Shown here piece by piece: positions 1 through 5,483 of a stretch of DNA of 8,453 nucleotides; within the stretch, counting starts at the first letter, position 1, and each line of letters starts with the position of its first letter. A program made the position numbers and the translations under genes. Under the pieces are notes generated by a model that did not search any database, was not told where the DNA came from, and saw only the letters and a program-made list of their open reading frames with translations. Location: contig DATHTJ010000293.1 of NCBI GenBank assembly GCA_035463315.1, positions 1 to 8,453 on the forward strand, given 5' to 3'. The DNA is from GCA-003244245 sp035463315 (lineage in GTDB: Bacteria; Actinomycetota; Actinomycetes; Mycobacteriales; Pseudonocardiaceae).

Positions 1-2
1 AA

Positions 3-476
3 GAGCTGGTGCTCGACCGGATCCTCGATCTGCTACTCGTGGCCATCCTGCGGTCCTGGCTCGCCAGCCCGGGAGCCGGCGCCCCGGCCTGGTACCGGGC
101 TCAGCACGACCCGGTGGTCGGCCTTGCCCTGCGGATGCTGCACGCCAACCCGGCCCACACCTGGACGGTGGACAGACTGGCCGCCAAGGTAGGTATCTCC
201 CGCGCGGCGCTGGCCCGCCGGTTCACCGCGCTGGTCGGTGAGCCACCCATGATGTACCTGACCGGCCTGCGGCTTGCCCTGGCCGCGGACCTGGTGCGCG
301 AGCCGGGCGCCACGGTCGGCGCGGTAGCCCGGCAGGTGGGCTACGGCAGTTCCTTCGCGCTCAGCACTGCCTTCAAGCGAGTACGGGGGGTGAGCCCGCA
401 GGAACATCGCCGGAGCGTGATCGGGAGAGCGCGGCCGCTCAATGCCCAACCGGGAGCCGTGGCGCTCTCTCGTTGA
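3..476 (+). CDS. AraC-family transcriptional regulator, C-terminal part (5' end outside window)
   Basis: The reading frame is open to the left edge (the codons at 3-8 encode Glu-Leu before the first in-window GTG at 9), so 157 C-terminal residues are visible and the start is missing. The visible part is a typical AraC/XylS DNA-binding domain with two helix-turn-helix units: the first around 'VDRLAAKVGISRAALARRF', the second around 'VGAVARQVGYGSSFALSTAFK', ending with the family signature 'KRVRGVSPQEHRR'. The preceding 'WYRAQHDPVVGLALRMLHANP' linker resembles AraC regulators that carry an N-terminal cupin-type sensor domain, but that domain is not visible here. The gene converges on the - strand operon, and its last 38 bases overlap the 3' end of the 439-735 ORF. 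Regulators of this type often sit near NmrA-like oxidoreductase genes. Whether it controls the biosynthetic operon is unknown. The family call is secure; the target is not. Confidence 0.93.
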   Translation, partial: ELVLDRILDLLLVAILRSWLASPGAGAPAWYRAQHDPVVGLALRMLHANPAHTWTVDRLAAKVGISRAALARRFTALVGEPPMMYLTGLRLALAADLVREPGATVGAVARQVGYGSSFALSTAFKRVRGVSPQEHRRSVIGRARPLNAQPGAVALSR

Positions 477-735
477 CCCGGCCGTGCAGTGACAGGGCCC
501 GACCGAGGCAGGCCAGGGCCACCGTGCGGACCGCGTTGGTGGCCACCCACAGCCCCTCGAAGTTGGTGCGAACAGCGGCGAGATCGACGATTCGGCTGGG
601 ATCGCCGGCAGCGGCCAGCTGGTGGACCATGGCCGCCCCGAGCACGGGCCCGGCCGCCCGGCTCAGAGCTCCTGCATGGCGGGGGTAGGAGGTCAGGTCG
701 GGACGGTGGCTGACGACGTCGTGGGCAGTATCCAT
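439..735 (-). CDS. Small hypothetical protein, possible remnant of a membrane protein
   Basis: This 98-residue ORF follows the hairpin terminator on the same strand as the operon. I chose the ATG at 735 because AAGGA lies four bases upstream (740-744); an in-frame ATG at 777 would add 14 residues but would place the start inside the hairpin. The protein is not confidently recognised. Residues 62-84 ('LWVATNAVRTVALACLGRAL') form one hydrophobic stretch, and the W...N.VRT pattern loosely recalls the last helix of DUF1772-type membrane proteins. Those are longer and have several helices, so this may be a truncated relic. The 3' end overlaps the AraC gene by 38 bases, tail to tail. It may not be a functional gene. 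Confidence 0.45.
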   Translation of the reverse strand: MDTAHDVVSHRPDLTSYPRHAGALSRAAGPVLGAAMVHQLAAAGDPSRIVDLAAVRTNFEGLWVATNAVRTVALACLGRALSLHGRVNERAPRLPVGH

Positions 736-767
736 CGGGTCCTTTTTCGCTGGTTCGGCTACCTCGG

Positions 768-804
768 CACCAGGCACGGCACCAGGACGGTGCCGTGCCT
801 GGTG
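768..804 (-). terminator. Perfect 16-bp hairpin, probable operon terminator
   Basis: The arm CACCAGGCACGGCACC at 768-783 and its exact reverse complement at 789-804 are separated by the 5-base loop AGGAC (+ strand). The structure begins five bases after the stop codon of the NmrA-like gene on the - strand and ends before the start of the 439-735 ORF, where an operon terminator would be expected. No T-run follows it on either strand. Hairpin-only terminators are common in actinomycetes, so this is still the best reading. A dyad operator or a decay-protecting 3' structure is the alternative. Confidence 0.75.
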
Positions 805-809
805 ATCTG

Positions 810-1661
810 CTATTTCCCTGGGTGCCTGATCCCGTCCCAGACGCCGGTGGCGGCGGCGTCGCGTGCGTAGTCGCTGAAGTCCCGGGGCTCCCGGCCCAAG
901 GCCCGCTGCACACCGTCGCGCAGGCTGGCGTTGCGACCGTCGAGGATCTCGGTGAGCAGGTCGGCAAAGTCAGTCGGCAGGCCCATCTCCGGCAGCGCGG
1001 CCCGGTACTGATCGACGGTGATCGGCACGTAGCGCACGTCTCGGTTGGTGGCCTTGGAGATCTCCGCGGCCACGTCGGTGAAGGTCAGCAGCCGGGGGCC
1101 GGACAGCGTGTAGGTCTGGCCGATGTGCTTGTCGTCCGTCAGCGCTGCGACGACGACGTCGGCGATGTCGTCAGCGTCGACGAACGGCTCGGCCACATCG
1201 CCGGCCGGCAGGGCGATCTCGCCGCTGAGCACCGCATCGAGCAGGAAGAACTCGCTGAAGTTCTGGCTGAACCAGTTGCACCGCACGATCGTCCAGTCGG
1301 CACCGGTGTTCTGTACCGCCCGCTCGGCTGCCTCAGCTCCTTCCTCGCCCCGGCCGGAGAGCAGCACGAGCCGCCGGATCCCGCTGCGCACGGCGAGCTT
1401 CGAGAATGCCTCGACTGTCTCGGCTGCCCCGGGGAACGCCAGGTCCGGGTAATACGTGATGTACACCGCGCCCACGCCCTGCAGCACGGGAGCCCAGGTG
1501 GCCTGGTCCTCCCAGTCGAAGGGCGGCTCGCCCGAGCGTGAGCCGATTCGCACCGGCAGGCCACGGGCGGTGAGCCGCTCGGCTACTCGACGGCCGGTTT
1601 TGCCCGTGCCACCCAGGAGTAATGCTGGTTTTGTTTTGGTCTCGTGCATGGTCTCTGTCAT
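810..1661 (-). CDS. NmrA-like NAD(P)-binding oxidoreductase (atypical SDR)
   Basis: This 283-residue protein is a member of the NmrA/HSCARG-like atypical short-chain dehydrogenases. The dinucleotide-binding loop GGTGKTG lies near residues 17-23, after a hydrophobic strand ('PALLL'). Family-like segments follow: 'GVGAVYITYYPD', 'RRLVLLSGRG', 'DWTIVRCNWFSQNFSEFF', 'EPFVDADDIADVVVAAL' and 'GQTYTLSGPRLLTF'. The usual SDR Tyr-x-x-x-Lys pair is not evident, as is common for NmrA-like proteins, which may be quinone or enone reductases or redox sensors. The start is uncertain. ATG 1661 fits family length. ATG 1718, which overlaps the trpC-like stop as ATGA, would add 19 residues encoded by unusually AT-rich codons. 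Neither has a strong ribosome site at good spacing, although GAGAAG precedes 1718. Codon 14 from the 1661 start (1620-1622) is a rare TTA. The gene closes the operon before the hairpin. Its lower GC at the 5' end suggests it may have joined the operon separately; a tailoring reductase is possible. Confidence 0.85.
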   Translation of the reverse strand: MTETMHETKTKPALLLGGTGKTGRRVAERLTARGLPVRIGSRSGEPPFDWEDQATWAPVLQGVGAVYITYYPDLAFPGAAETVEAFSKLAVRSGIRRLVLLSGRGEEGAEAAERAVQNTGADWTIVRCNWFSQNFSEFFLLDAVLSGEIALPAGDVAEPFVDADDIADVVVAALTDDKHIGQTYTLSGPRLLTFTDVAAEISKATNRDVRYVPITVDQYRAALPEMGLPTDFADLLTEILDGRNASLRDGVQRALGREPRDFSDYARDAAATGVWDGIRHPGK

Positions 1662-1714
1662 GAGATCAGTAAAGTCCTGCCTGCCGAGACGATCCATAGC
1701 TGGGAGGCTCACAT

Positions 1715-2431
1715 TCATGTCTTCTCGTCTACGCCGACCCCAGTGCGCCGCCAGGAGTCGAGCGCGTCCAGCCACGCTCCGAGGCTGCTCGTGCGCAGCA
1801 GGGACGTCCCCACCAGCAGGCCGGCGAAACCCTCGTTGAGCAGTCGGGCCGCGACGTCCGGGTGGTCGATGCCGCTGGCACTGACCGGGCACCGGGTACC
1901 GCTGCGCACCAGGGCCGGCAGCAGCCGCACGCTGCGGTCGACGTCGCCGGCGTCGCGCTCTCCGGTCGTGATGTCCTTGTTGTTCACGGCTATCACGCAC
2001 TCGTCAGCATCCGGCACTGCCTCGATCTCGGCCTCGCTCGTCACCTCGACGAAGGGCGTGAGGCCGGCGGACCGGCAGGCGGCGACCAGGTTGCGCATGC
2101 TCGACCTCGGCAGCAGCGCAGCCGTGAGCAGCACGGCTGAGGCGCCGAGCCGCCGGGCGGTGTGCAGTTGGTCGCGCCTGATGATGAAGTCCTTCTGCAG
2201 CAGCGGGAGATCGGTGATCTCGGCGACCTCGCGCAGCATGGCCTCGGTGCCGCCGAACCATCGCCCGGTGACCACCGAGATACAGGGCGCGCCGGCGGCC
2301 TCGAAGCCGGCGACGGCATCGGCGATCGACCGGCCACCGAGGAGGTCATTGCCGTGCGCATCGCGCCGCTTGACCTCCATGATCAACGGCCGGTCCGCGC
2401 CCAGCAGGGACTCGATGAACGTCGAGTTCAC
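1715..2431 (-). CDS. trpC: TrpC-like indole-3-glycerol-phosphate synthase homologue, divergent
   Basis: This is a 238-residue (beta/alpha)8 barrel of the TrpC family, which normally closes and decarboxylates CdRP to indole-3-glycerol phosphate. Core catalytic positions align with Sulfolobus TrpC: E19 and K21 ('IMEVK'; E51/K53), K80 ('LLQKDF'; K110), E129 ('FVEV'; E159), N150 (N180) and S186 (S211). The phosphate-binding end is present ('GLLVGTSLL'). Differences are marked. The 'SPS' of 'KRxSPSxG' is Asp-Ala-His, the Arg of 'NxRDL' is K152, and the Glu of 'SESGI' is A185. Only 18 residues precede the first catalytic Glu, against about 50 normally, so the N-terminal cap is missing. The GTG start at 2431 has GGGAG five bases upstream and overlaps the trpF-like stop as GTGA. 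The next gene may start in an ATGA overlap. Fold and family are certain. The true substrate is doubtful: a non-anthranilate analogue is likely, ordinary IGP synthesis possible. Confidence 0.9.
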   Translation of the reverse strand: MNSTFIESLLGADRPLIMEVKRRDAHGNDLLGGRSIADAVAGFEAAGAPCISVVTGRWFGGTEAMLREVAEITDLPLLQKDFIIRRDQLHTARRLGASAVLLTAALLPRSSMRNLVAACRSAGLTPFVEVTSEAEIEAVPDADECVIAVNNKDITTGERDAGDVDRSVRLLPALVRSGTRCPVSASGIDHPDVAARLLNEGFAGLLVGTSLLRTSSLGAWLDALDSWRRTGVGVDEKT

Positions 2432-3150
2432 GCGATCTCCCGGTGGTAGCAGGCGGTGCGCCAGCCGCGGGTGAGATCCGTGACGCTCGCCGACTCGAAT
2501 CGCCCCCGGTCGTCGCGAGCCGCGGTGTCGACGTCGATGCCGAAGAACTGCGGGTGCTCGACGACGGACTCGTAGTCCGCTCGGTTGTGCGCCGAGATGC
2601 CGCCGGCAAGCAGGAACGGGCGGGTGAGGGCGGGGACGAGGTCGATGACGTCCGACCCGCGGAGCTGCTGCCCGGTGCTGCCGATCCGGCCGTCCTCGGT
2701 CACCGCGTCGAGCAGGAAGAGATCGGTGCCAGCTCGCTCGTAGGACGGGATGAAGCGACGTTCCAGACACCTGCCGGCGCGCAGGTGCACCACCTTGACG
2801 ATGGTGAGCTCACCGGGGATGGCCGCCCGAAGCGCCCGCACCACGGCGGGCGACTGGTAGGCGTGCAGTTGCAGCCAGCGCAGGCCGGTGCGTTCCACCA
2901 CGTCTCGCAGGACCTCGACATCGCTGATGAACGTCACCAGCACCGGCTGCAGCCGCCGGGTGGCTCTGGCGGCTGCCGCCAGGACGGTCAGCTCCTCAAC
3001 GGACAGGGTGGCGTGGCCGCCGGGGACGCCGTGCCACAGGCCGACAAAGTCCGCCCCCGCCGCCGCCAGCAGCGTGATGTCGTCCAGGGTCGTCGCCCCG
3101 CACACCTTGAGCACCCGGCGCGGGTTCATCGGTCTCAGCGTCATAGTCAT
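2428..3150 (-). CDS. trpF: TrpF-like phosphoribosylanthranilate isomerase homologue, divergent
   Basis: This 240-residue TrpF-family barrel normally catalyses the Amadori rearrangement of N-(5-phosphoribosyl)anthranilate to CdRP. The catalytic Cys of 'KVCG' is C17 and the catalytic Asp is D148 ('LFLLDAV'), as in Thermotoga PRAI C7/D126. Further family features are 'WLQLHA' (usually QLHG), 'LLAGGIS' at 181-187 for phosphate binding, and 'GIDVDT' in place of 'DVSSGVE'. The loop that usually reads 'SKRY' and carries the Arg that binds the anthranilate carboxylate (R36 in Thermotoga) reads 'PGGHATL', with no Arg. The ATG at 3150 overlaps the dehydrogenase stop as ATGA. In-frame ATGs at 3144 and 3129 are possible alternatives, since the family usually begins within a few residues of 'KxCG'. 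The gene is coupled downstream to trpC-like through GTGA. Amadori chemistry is very likely retained; the acceptor part of the substrate may not be anthranilate. Confidence 0.9.
   Translation of the reverse strand: MTMTLRPMNPRRVLKVCGATTLDDITLLAAAGADFVGLWHGVPGGHATLSVEELTVLAAAARATRRLQPVLVTFISDVEVLRDVVERTGLRWLQLHAYQSPAVVRALRAAIPGELTIVKVVHLRAGRCLERRFIPSYERAGTDLFLLDAVTEDGRIGSTGQQLRGSDVIDLVPALTRPFLLAGGISAHNRADYESVVEHPQFFGIDVDTAARDDRGRFESASVTDLTRGWRTACYHREIA
2437..2441 (-). promoter_or_regulatory. Ribosome binding site deciding the trpC-like GTG start
   Basis: GGGAG (read on the - strand) lies five bases before the GTG at 2431, inside the last codons of the trpF-like gene. It fixes the start of the trpC-like gene at the GTGA overlap. 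The open frame upstream of it, running to 2770, is only a shadow of trpF. Confidence 0.7.
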
Positions 3151-4286
3151 AGGCCCAGCATCGACGCGATGCGGTTGTACTGGATCTCCGTGGTCCCCGA
3201 GTAGATCGTGCCCGCCACGGCGTTGCGCACGTCCTTTTCCAGCCCGTACTCGGCCATGTAGCCGTGACCACCGAAGATCTGTACCGCAGCCAGGCTCGAG
3301 GCCACGTTGCTCTCGCTGGTCAGGAGCTTGGCGATGGCGATGTCGACCGTGACGTTCGCGCCGCCGGTGAGGCGCTCGGCAGTGTCGTAGAGCCACTTTC
3401 GAGCGGTCTCCAACCGGATCTTCATGTCGACCATCTTGTTGGCGACGGACTGGTAGGAACCGATCGGTTTCCCGAACTGGGTGCGCGTCCTCGCGTAGTC
3501 GAGGCAGCGGTCGAGCCGATGCTGCATCTCGCCGACGTTGACGATGAAGGTGAACAGGATCTCCCGCTTCATCACGTGGTCGAGGACGAGGAACCCACCG
3601 CCGACCCGGCCGACGACCTGAGCCGCCGGGATCCGGCACTCGTCGAAGAACAGCTCGCTCAGCGGTGACGTCCGCAGCCCCATCTTCTTCAGCGGCGTGC
3701 CGATCTCGAGCCCCGGGGTGTCCCGCTCGACGACGAAGGCGGTGACGCCGAGCGGGCCACCGTCGGGATGGGTGCGTGCGTAGATCACGAACAGGTCGGC
3801 CACGGGGCCGTTGCTCACGAAGGTCTTGCTCCCGCGCAGGACGAAGTGATCGCCGTCGCGGGTGGCCCGGGTGCGCATGTGCAGGGCGTCGGAGCCGCCT
3901 TCGGCCTCGGTGATGGCATGCGCACCGATCGCCTCGCCCGAGCAGATCCTGGGCAGGTACCTGTCCTTCAGCTCAGCGGAGCCGAAGCGCTCCAGCGGGA
4001 TGCCGGTGCTGGCCATGCTGGTGGTCACCGAGAAGCTCAGCCCGCCGTCGCGACAGCCCTCGCCGAGCCCCTCGAGCACGTACATCGTGGTGAGCAGGTC
4101 CTGGCCGAGCCCACCCCATCGCTCGTCGAAGGGCAGGCTGAGGATCCCGGACTGCCGGATCAGCTTCCATTTGTCCCACGAGAAGGTGCCCTGCTCGTCC
4201 TGCTCGATGTGGCCGGCGCTGAGGGCGTCGTGCCAGCGGGCCAAGCCCGCGCGCAGCGCGACCTGGTCGGCATTCCATTCGATCAC
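3147..4286 (-). CDS. Acyl-CoA dehydrogenase family flavoenzyme, probably acting on a carrier-bound aminoacyl group
   Basis: This 379-residue FAD-dependent dehydrogenase has full family length. Landmarks are 'ITEAEGGSD' (125-133) in the flavin/substrate region, 'GSKTFVSNG' (152-160), 'RTRTQFGKPIGSYQ' (267-279), 'IFGGHGYMAEYGLEKDVR' and the terminal 'IYSGTTEIQYNR'. In MCAD-type enzymes the base is the Glu of 'YEGT'; here that position is S363. E242 ('MKREIL') aligns with the alternative Glu of isovaleryl-CoA dehydrogenase, a placement I recall also for prolyl-carrier oxidases. The adjacent adenylation enzyme and free carrier protein suggest it oxidises a carrier-bound aminoacyl thioester, as PltE/RedW/CloN3 do for proline. 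The GTG at 4286 is preferred: GAGG lies eight bases upstream and overlaps the cupin stop codon, whereas ATG 4316 has no usable ribosome site and would add 10 residues. The stop overlaps the trpF-like start as ATGA. Confidence 0.93.
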   Translation of the reverse strand: MIEWNADQVALRAGLARWHDALSAGHIEQDEQGTFSWDKWKLIRQSGILSLPFDERWGGLGQDLLTTMYVLEGLGEGCRDGGLSFSVTTSMASTGIPLERFGSAELKDRYLPRICSGEAIGAHAITEAEGGSDALHMRTRATRDGDHFVLRGSKTFVSNGPVADLFVIYARTHPDGGPLGVTAFVVERDTPGLEIGTPLKKMGLRTSPLSELFFDECRIPAAQVVGRVGGGFLVLDHVMKREILFTFIVNVGEMQHRLDRCLDYARTRTQFGKPIGSYQSVANKMVDMKIRLETARKWLYDTAERLTGGANVTVDIAIAKLLTSESNVASSLAAVQIFGGHGYMAEYGLEKDVRNAVAGTIYSGTTEIQYNRIASMLGL

Positions 4287-4294
4287 GGCGGCCG

Positions 4295-4298
4295 CCTC
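4295..4298 (-). promoter_or_regulatory. Ribosome binding site favouring the GTG start of the dehydrogenase
   Basis: GAGG on the - strand, eight bases before the GTG at 4286, overlaps the TGA stop of the EctC-like gene (4297-4299). The upstream ATG at 4316 has only an adjacent AGG without spacing, so the GTG is the better start. Confidence 0.55.
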
Positions 4299-4671
4299 AG
4301 TACTCGGAGAAATCATCCTGGTCGAGCTGGTGCACCTCGTCGCCGCGCAGCGCGGGGGAGAACACGCACACCAGCCGGAGGTCCTCGTGCGGGCTGGCCA
4401 CCAGGTAGTGCGCGTCGTGCTGGTCCAGGGCGTACAGCGTGCCCGGCACGATGGGGTGTGACGTCCCGTCGGTGTCGACCACCTCGCCGGAGCCCTCGAT
4501 GCAGTAGCACGCCTCCAGGTGGTTGCGGTACTCCAGCCGGGACTTGGTCCCGGTCCGGACCGTGGTGTCGGTGACGGTGTAGCCCATGCCGTCGGCTGTG
4601 ACCAGGAAGCGCCGGCTCAGGCCGTTGCCCCACTCCACGGTCTTCACCTCGTCGATGTTGCGGATGATCAT
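4297..4671 (-). CDS. ectC: EctC-like cupin (ectoine synthase family)
   Basis: This 124-residue single-domain cupin clearly resembles ectoine synthase (about 130 residues), which closes N-gamma-acetyl-diaminobutyrate into a tetrahydropyrimidine by loss of water. The N-terminus 'MIIRNIDEV', then 'SRRFLVTADGMGYTVTDTTV', 'YRNHLEACYCIEGSGEV', 'HPIVPGTLYALDQHDAHYL' and 'RLVCVFSPALRGDEVH' follow the EctC pattern almost throughout. The iron ligands known for EctC (E57, Y85, H93 in the Paenibacillus enzyme) correspond to E53, Y80 and H88 with nearly identical spacing. No ectA, ectB or ectD is in view and every neighbour is biosynthetic, so osmoprotection is unlikely. A cyclodehydration or related step on a pathway intermediate is more plausible. 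The ATG at 4671 overlaps the TrpA-like stop as ATGA, with GGAAG a few bases upstream. Family call strong; substrate unknown. Confidence 0.9.
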   Translation of the reverse strand: MIIRNIDEVKTVEWGNGLSRRFLVTADGMGYTVTDTTVRTGTKSRLEYRNHLEACYCIEGSGEVVDTDGTSHPIVPGTLYALDQHDAHYLVASPHEDLRLVCVFSPALRGDEVHQLDQDDFSEY

Positions 4672-5483
4672 GATCGGGCTTCCACTGGATGAGAGTGATG
4701 GAGGGACTGAACGAAGTCACCGAAGTCGGCGATGACGTCGTGACCGTGGGCAAGGGCGTTCTCGATCCGCGCGACGCCCGCCGAGCCGACGATCACGGCG
4801 TCGACGCCACAGGTGTGGACCGCCGCCACATCGGCTTGGGTACGAACCCCGAACCCGATGGCGATCGGAGCCGTCGTGCCCGCGCGCAGCATGGCGACAG
4901 TGCCCGCGAGCTCGGCGTAGCCCGCGGCGGGCGTGGTGCCGCTGCGGCCGTAATGGGCGACGAGGTAGAGGTAGGCCGAGGCGTGGGCGGCCGCCTCGGC
5001 CATGATCTGGGGTGGTGAACCGTTGTGGTAGCAGGTCGTGACGATGGGGAGCCCGGCGTCCTGGGTGGCCTGGTAGTAGCTGGCCCGCAGCCGGGGTGGC
5101 AGGGCGTGCACCAGAAGGCCGTCGGCACCCGAGGCGGCGATGTCACCGATGATCGAGGGCAGCGATCGGTGCTTGACCGTGTGGCTCCAGTCGGCGAGCA
5201 GCGCGATCCGCAGCCGCATCAGCTGGGGCCGCACCGCGGCGATGAACGCCAGGACGTCGTCGAGCTCGACGCCGTGGGCGAGCGCGCGGTGCGCCGAGCG
5301 CCGGATGACCGGCCCGTCGGTGACCGACCCCGGGAAGGGCACGGCCAGCTCCAGGCAGTCGACCCCGCACTCGTCCAGCATCCGCACCAGGTCGGCCAGG
5401 ACGTCCAGCGGCGGGTCCCCGGCGTTGAGGAACAGTGCCAGCCCCTGCTCACCGTCGGCCCTGCGGGCGAAGAACTCAGCCAT
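4668..5483 (-). CDS. trpA: TrpA-like lyase (tryptophan synthase alpha homologue without TrpB)
   Basis: This is a 271-residue TrpA-family barrel. Classical TrpA splits indole-3-glycerol phosphate into indole and glyceraldehyde 3-phosphate. Catalytic E49 and D60 of the Salmonella enzyme align with E45 ('CLELAVPF') and D56 ('TDGPVI') at identical spacing of 11, and Y175 corresponds to Y173. The phosphate site is kept in 'AIGFGV' (210-212) and 'VGSAGV' (233-235), and the start 'FLNAGDPP' matches the family. Loop 2, normally 'PFSDPLADGP', reads PFPGSVTDGP. The Asp that contacts TrpB (alphaAsp56) is therefore G52, fitting the absence of a trpB gene here. The loop 'SRxGVTG' is changed to 'AHYGRSGTT'. 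A stand-alone retro-aldol lyase, analogous to plant indole-3-glycerol-phosphate lyase, is the likely role. The ATG at 5483 overlaps the TrpD-like stop by eight bases (ATGGCTGA), and the stop is coupled to the cupin by ATGA. Confidence 0.88.
   Translation of the reverse strand: MAEFFARRADGEQGLALFLNAGDPPLDVLADLVRMLDECGVDCLELAVPFPGSVTDGPVIRRSAHRALAHGVELDDVLAFIAAVRPQLMRLRIALLADWSHTVKHRSLPSIIGDIAASGADGLLVHALPPRLRASYYQATQDAGLPIVTTCYHNGSPPQIMAEAAAHASAYLYLVAHYGRSGTTPAAGYAELAGTVAMLRAGTTAPIAIGFGVRTQADVAAVHTCGVDAVIVGSAGVARIENALAHGHDVIADFGDFVQSLHHSHPVEARS

Noticed and set aside
1662..2000. Extended start of the NmrA-like frame reaching back to 2000
   Set aside because: The added residues are Arg/Pro-rich out-of-frame translation of the TrpC-like gene. 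A start at 1661 or 1718 is sufficient.
3151..3639. Extended start of the TrpF-like frame reaching back to 3639
   Set aside because: It lies wholly inside the dehydrogenase gene in another frame and is low-complexity. The ATGA overlap at 3150 is the credible start.
3768..4574. + strand open frames of 268 and 199 codons across the dehydrogenase and cupin genes
   Set aside because: They are shadows of clearly recognisable - strand enzymes and show no family features.
4297..4671. Part of an ectoine osmoprotection operon
   Set aside because: No ectA, ectB or ectD homologue is present, and the gene is coupled to TrpA-like and dehydrogenase genes.
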